From positions 808,001 to 872,000 of the forward strand of contig JAQFVV010012447.1 in the NCBI GenBank assembly GCA_028023455.1: 64,000 nt of DNA, read 5' to 3'. The notes under the pieces were generated by a model. That model ran no database searches. It was not told where the DNA came from and was given only the letters and a program-made list of their open reading frames with translations. This DNA comes from Epiperipatus broadwayi. Lineage: Eukaryota > Onychophora > Udeonychophora > Euonychophora > Peripatidae. This document shows positions 59,171 through 64,000 of the stretch, piece by piece. Positions within the stretch are counted from its first letter, which is position 1; each line of letters opens with the position of its first letter. The position numbers were made by a program, and so were the translations under genes.

Positions 59171-59521
59171 CTAACAAAGATATTTTAAGTGCTGGCTATG
59201 GCTAAGCATTTATCATAAAGCTTGTTGAGGAATTGGCAAACCTCACTGTTTATAACTTAGAAGCTTAAAAGATAGGGTCATGTGATCTATGACTCTTATT
59301 TTGACTATTTATAGTCTCTGCCTTAAATCTTATGCAATGTTATATTGCTAAGACTACTAATATATGGTATGGCTGAAGATCTATCATCCACATATAGCTA
59401 TTTGAGTTGGATAGCTGGGTTTGAAGACATGTAGATGTTTGAAAATTTCAGATTTTCCACTCAATAGATAATGTTTAGTTAAGTGCTTGGCTTTGGGTTG
59501 ATATTTTTAGATCTAGTGTCT

Positions 59522-59588
59522 GAACCTACCCTGCCACCTCTCTGAGAAGTGCCAAAGCATGAAACCATGGTCAGGGGTTGGGGGATCC
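59522..59588 (+). ncRNA. Hammerhead ribozyme motif (R2-E), one core change
   Basis: Same fold as R2-D: stem II GTGC-CAAA-GCAT, core GAAA, ACCATGGT, cleavage-site C, AGGGG pairing with CCTCT. The first box is CTGAGAA, with the conserved G8 changed to A, which should inactivate it. The outer GGTTC is replaced by GGATCC. Confidence 0.6.
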
Positions 59589-59934
59589 CTGACAGAGATA
59601 TTTTAAGTGCTGGCTCTGGCTAAGCATTTATCACAAAGCTTGTTGAGGAATTGGCAAACCTCACTGTTTATAAGTTGAAAATGTGTTTATATATTAAAAA
59701 AAAACTTTACTAATGCTTTGGTGGTATCATGGTAAGGATGTTGAGTTAGTACATTTCATTGTAAGAAACTTTGAATATTTATATCATGATTGTTAGTTAT
59801 AACAAATTCCAAGTTATATCATTTTTAAGAGATTATTGAAAGAGATAAAGATATAAAGGATTATTTTCAGTTGACAAATTTTATGAAGGATAAAAAGAAT
59901 ACAAATGGATAATTGTACTTTATGATGCATTGGT

Positions 59935-60110
59935 AATGAACATTGAATGAACAGGAAAAACTCTCCATACAGTAGTGCCCCTCGGTGCAAGCCAGACTAA
60001 TCATTGGATGCCTGAAGGTTTGCACTGAATGGCATTACTATATGGAGAGTTTTGAGCAATCATAAGAAATTGCGATCATGTGATGTTTAGAGGTTTGAAG
60101 GTTAAATAAC
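59935..60110. repeat. Repeat family R4, palindromic copy 3
   Basis: AAAACTCTCCATACAGTAGT, GGTGCAAGCCAGACTAATCA and, inverted, GGTTTGCACTGAATGGCATT, ACTATATGGAGAGTTTT. It matches the 42.3-42.9 kb copies but lacks part of the middle. Confidence 0.7.
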
Positions 60111-62740
60111 CATTTTTTTGTTAGTCATGATGCTTTTATATGTTATTTATTGAAGGTATATAATAAACTGATGAGAATATATTAAGAACAAAAAAGTAAA
60201 AGAATAAATAAGTTTTGTCTTGTTTTAGCAAGCATACTAATGAAATATTTAGAATTCATTAGGATTGAATTATTCAACAATGTATGAAGATGGAAAAAAA
60301 GAAAAGAATGGATATTTGTATATATTTAGGTGAGAATTATTTATTGTATATATTTAAAGGTAATGGTAAATCACTATTGTTAGTTTAAAAATTAGAGAGA
60401 AAAGGAAGAGGAAAAGTTTTTTCTTCTGGTAGAAGACATTGTATTTACTGAAGTTTAGAATGAGTTCCAGTATATGGTGAAATGTTAGTCATAATTTTTT
60501 TGTGGGTGTGTGATTTTGATAGTATAAGATTGTGAATTGATTTTTTTAAAAATGGATATGTGAATAGTAAAGTATGTAGTTTAAATAAAATTATTGTTCT
60601 TATATGTATTTTCATTACTGCATTCACGATAATAAATAACAAGCATTACAACTAAATGTCTGCCTTAAACATATTTATTTTATTTGTATGGTATTGTGCT
60701 GAAAAAATATGTATGAAAATATATTTCCTGAGTAATATAGTAAGAATGTATTATAAATTGTTTAATTTATGTTTGAGTGAAAGGATCTTATTTTTATCTT
60801 AAAAATGTAAATGTTTGTTATATATAATAATTATGAAATTTTTTGTCTTATTTATCATTATTGTGTAATAAGATTTTTTATTTATGGAACACTGGCTAGA
60901 ATTGATTAAAGAATGAATAAAACATATCATTACAGTTAGTATGATGTAAATGGGGAAAAGTTATAAATAGAACTGAAGAGAGAAAAACTAGCACTCTCTC
61001 TTGTTTTAGTTTCAACAGAAGCACATCTAATATGATTTTATTTTTATTTATTTTAAAAGTATATAGTTAACTGGTCATAATAATGGGGTGAAAAGCAACA
61101 ATATTTGCCTAGAACTGTATAATGTATCAAGAATTTGTGAGGAATAACAATTTATTATAAAAACAAAAATTAATCAAATATTAATTCTTAGTGTTTCAAA
61201 ACCACCAGAATGTTTCTTTGCTTTAAAAAAGTAGATTTTACCCACTTTTCAATGATGAGACCTAAATGTTAACAACAGATAAATGTACACTAAGATTATG
61301 TTCATTGACTGAAATAATTTTATAAGCTTGATGTATTATTTATACATGGGTTAAAAATTGTTTCAATTTCCATAACATATAGATGAAATTAGAGTATGTT
61401 CACTTGTAATGATTATGAATTGATTACTTACTAAGTGAAAGGAGATCTATATTGTATCATCCATATATGAACTAGGGTTTGTATACTTATAACTTTATAT
61501 TAGATTAAATATCTGATGAAAGAAAATATAATTTGGATATTTGGAAAATATTGATATTAACAAAATGTATTTTGAATATTATATCTTTTTGTAATATTTC
61601 TATTTTTTCTGAAATAACAAAATATCAAATAGCAATTTAAAAAATAAACTATGGTACTATTTTTGAAATGATTTATTTAAAGACTATTACTAAGGTCATT
61701 TGCTTATATTTATCATTATTATTGCTATATTTTTTAAATTTAAAATGTATAGTATTTATTGATAAAAATATATAATTTTAAGTTAAATAATGATCTGTTT
61801 ACATACCAAAATGTAAGAGAGTTATGCCATTCTAAGTTTGAATTTATATTTTGCAGCATAGTAATTATTAATTTAATGTAAGATATTCATTTTTTTAATT
61901 TATTGATTATAAATTAACTTTATGTATGTCACTAATATTAGGAATTCAAAAACATTATGTAATAATAAGTATTTATTTTATTTTGTTTTTCTTAAATTTA
62001 TATTAACAAATAAGTAGATTCATTTTTGTATATATATTATTAACTACATTTTTATATAAATATAGACAGATATATTTTGAACACTCTTGTATTTCTGAAA
62101 GCATAATGGTTCTATAACATTTTTGTGTGTGTGTGTTACACAAACATATATGTTTGTATTTAGTATCTAATCAGTGGAGATTGAGGTAAAATCACTTATT
62201 TAAATATGAAGTTAATGTCAATTGCAAATCTATTGTTTAAAGAATATTCAAATTATATGCATATATTTTAAATGTTTATTTGCCATAAATACATTTTTCA
62301 TTCTAATTTATATCAATTTGTTATTAAATTTTGAATTAATTTAAAAGAAATAAACTTGCTTGGTTGTCATTCAATTCACAATGCAAATTTATTGGTTAAT
62401 TATATTTGGATGAAATGATATTCACAAATTGATTATACCCCATAATACATTAAAAGAAGTTATATAAACAGTTCAGAAATCAAAAATACAGGATGGGTAA
62501 GAAAGTGTAATTACAGATCATTTTCATTGTATTGAATTTAATGCTTATTATCCGATTAGGTGTAGATCTTGTATAGCAATAAATTAACTGACTTTAAATA
62601 TTTAGTAAGTTATTAGAAGCTTATTGTAATTATTTTGCTAATAAGTGATATATATATTTATTGAACTGGGTGGGAGCAGATTGCTCTGATTATATAAATG
62701 TGCAATTAAATTTTTTTTTATTAAATCTCAATTGACTCCC
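60111..62740. other. AT-rich intergenic DNA, no gene seen
   Basis: Very A/T-rich, short chance frames only. A short (GT)n tract lies near 62125. Confidence 0.55.
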
Positions 62741-63000
62741 ACTGCATTTTTATTGTTGCAGCACTCTTTAAGTGGAGAAATCTAATGCAGAAGGTAGATA
62801 AGACCAACAGTACCTATAGCCTGACTGAGACTATATAAAGTATAACCTGCAGCCACATTTCTGGGCTATAGAACTTCTCAGCTGCTAAATTCAAACCTCT
62901 GTCATCCAAAGTATTTTTATGTGTTTTGAGATAAAACCTCAGGTGCCAGCTAATCATAAGTTATAATTAGCATGCCTGGATGACAGGTAAACAATTTAGC
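62741..63000. other. Unassigned less AT-rich segment
   Basis: TTTTTATTGTTGCAG at about 62746-62760 resembles a splice acceptor, but no frame of note follows. It could be an unassigned repeat. Confidence 0.25.
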
Positions 63001-63671
63001 ACTTGATTAATCCCTAACTAGCTCTTTTATTTAAATATAAAAAGACAAACTATATGGATTGCCTAAGGCTTATATTTTCTATAAACTATCTATTACTGGC
63101 ATAATTATAAAAAAGAGAACTGGCCAAAAAATAATTAGCAAACAATTTATTTCTAAAACACTTCTAATAAAAGAAAAGTAATTAAATATTATAATAAAGA
63201 ACATTATAAATTTGTTTTAAGCACACTTCTAGTAAAATGTATAATAATAAAAAATACTATAATTAAAACATTATAAATCTAAATATGTATATACATATTA
63301 AAATATAAATTCACTACTCAAAGGAAAGCTTTGCACATATTTATGAATACATTATGAGAATTATATACACATGCACATACTAGGGATCATTCTATATAAT
63401 GAATTATAGGAAACACTTAAAGATTGATATGGTTATCAAAGTTCAAGAAAGTTCTTTTATTTGAACATTGATCAGTTTATAAATGGGAATAAAAAATTCA
63501 TAATTACCTAGGAGTTTTTTACTTTATAGTTCTGGGAATGTGACTACTCTCTTTCTTCTATTGTATTGGTCACCAACTGTGTTGTATTTTTTTATTTCAC
63601 TAATGGTTTTGGCTCCTGGCTGACTTTATGCATTTCTGACATAGACATTTCTTGACTGTTCAGATTATTAT

Positions 63672-63863
63672 ATGGGCATGACTTTTAAATGTAAGATTCC
63701 TGATGTTCTGGAGAACTGGGACTGGAGATTAGCTGCAAACTTCAGGGACTGTCTAGCACTGCATGATATTAAATGGTTCTTCAGTAAATATAAAGACACC
63801 TACTCATATTCTGGGGACACTAATGGCTTTTCCCACCTTCTCTTGTCTGGAGCTCTTCCATGA
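63672..63863 (+). pseudogene. Unrecognised short ORF in a less AT-rich block
   Basis: A 63-residue frame includes VLENWDWRLAANFRDCLAL and ends at GALP and a stop. Base composition differs from the AT-rich surroundings, which suggests a repeat or gene fragment. I cannot name a family. The opposite strand is equally open in parts, so coding strand is uncertain. Confidence 0.2.
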
Positions 63864-64000
63864 TAGCAATATGAACATGCTGGCACTATACAGTTACAAT
63901 AGTCTTAATTTTGTTGATTAATATGCATGAAGAATAAAAAATAATCATGAATCAAGAGTCAAGAATGATGAATAGATTTTTAGTCCTTTTACAGGATTCT

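Larger units (their letters stand above)
59076..59690 (+). repeat. Repeat family R2, tandem dimer (copies D and E), 422-bp unit
   Basis: Two consecutive hammerheads have cleavage-site C at 59150 and 59572, so one unit measures 422 bp. The unit order is GTTCCT..., AAGATATTTTAAGTGCTGGC, AAGCATTTATCATAAAGC, TCATGTGATCTATGACTC, CTAAGACTACTAATATATGG, GACATGTAGATGTTTGAAA, GATCTAGTGTCTGAACC, then the next hammerhead. Copy E is followed by a partial unit ending near 59685. A tandem array with one hammerhead per unit is the defining layout of metazoan retrozymes and hammerhead satellites. Confidence 0.8.

Overview
The window is very AT-rich, gene-poor eukaryotic DNA made largely of transposable elements, fold-back repeats and microsatellites. 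The mixture fits an invertebrate metazoan: an APE-type LINE, Ty3/gypsy elements, a Penelope-like (PLE) fragment, a Merlin element, hAT- and piggyBac-like non-autonomous elements, tRNA-derived retroposons and hammerhead-ribozyme repeats. I cannot name the species. No complete host gene is visible. A 500-N assembly gap lies at 12396-12895.

Layout. 1-3.1 kb: intergenic DNA, a fold-back repeat (1619-2503) and a 390-bp (ATT)n tract. 3.1-8.2 kb: a nearly complete minus-strand LINE (ORF1 with a zinc knuckle; ORF2 with endonuclease and RT split by a one-base frame change in an A-run); the (ATT)n tract is its 3' (TAA)n tail. 9.1-12.1 kb: an internally deleted gypsy element with two LTRs, gag and protease remnants and a repeated primer-binding-site region, then a microsatellite and the gap. 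14-20 kb: tRNA-like relics and two large palindromes. 22.2-22.6 kb: a PLE GIY-YIG fragment inside an inverted repeat. 26-31.2 kb: clustered tandem and inverted repeats, several carrying hammerhead-like motifs. 35.6-38 kb: three copies of a minimal tRNA-like retroposon. 38.3 kb: a hAT MITE inside a possible coding remnant. 40.2-41.1 kb: a Merlin element with TIRs, TSDs and a broken transposase. 47.4-55.6 kb: two decayed gypsy pol regions and two LTRs, one interrupted by a TTAA-flanked insertion. 55.6-56.6 kb: a candidate solo LTR. 57.4 kb: an unrecognised ORF beside an 89-bp duplication. 58.9-59.7 kb: a tandem dimer of a 422-bp hammerhead repeat.

The most interesting signal is a set of short repeats (units about 420-445 bp, families R1 and R2) that each carry a type I hammerhead ribozyme fold: the CUGANGA and GAAA cores, a stem II conserved by pairing, a tiny palindromic stem III, a cleavage triplet, and a stem I that extends across internal loops. 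They occur as tandem dimers and tail-to-tail inverted pairs. This is the architecture described for metazoan retrozymes and for PLE-associated hammerheads, and a PLE fragment lies in the same window. All of this was read by eye; no folding or database search was run.
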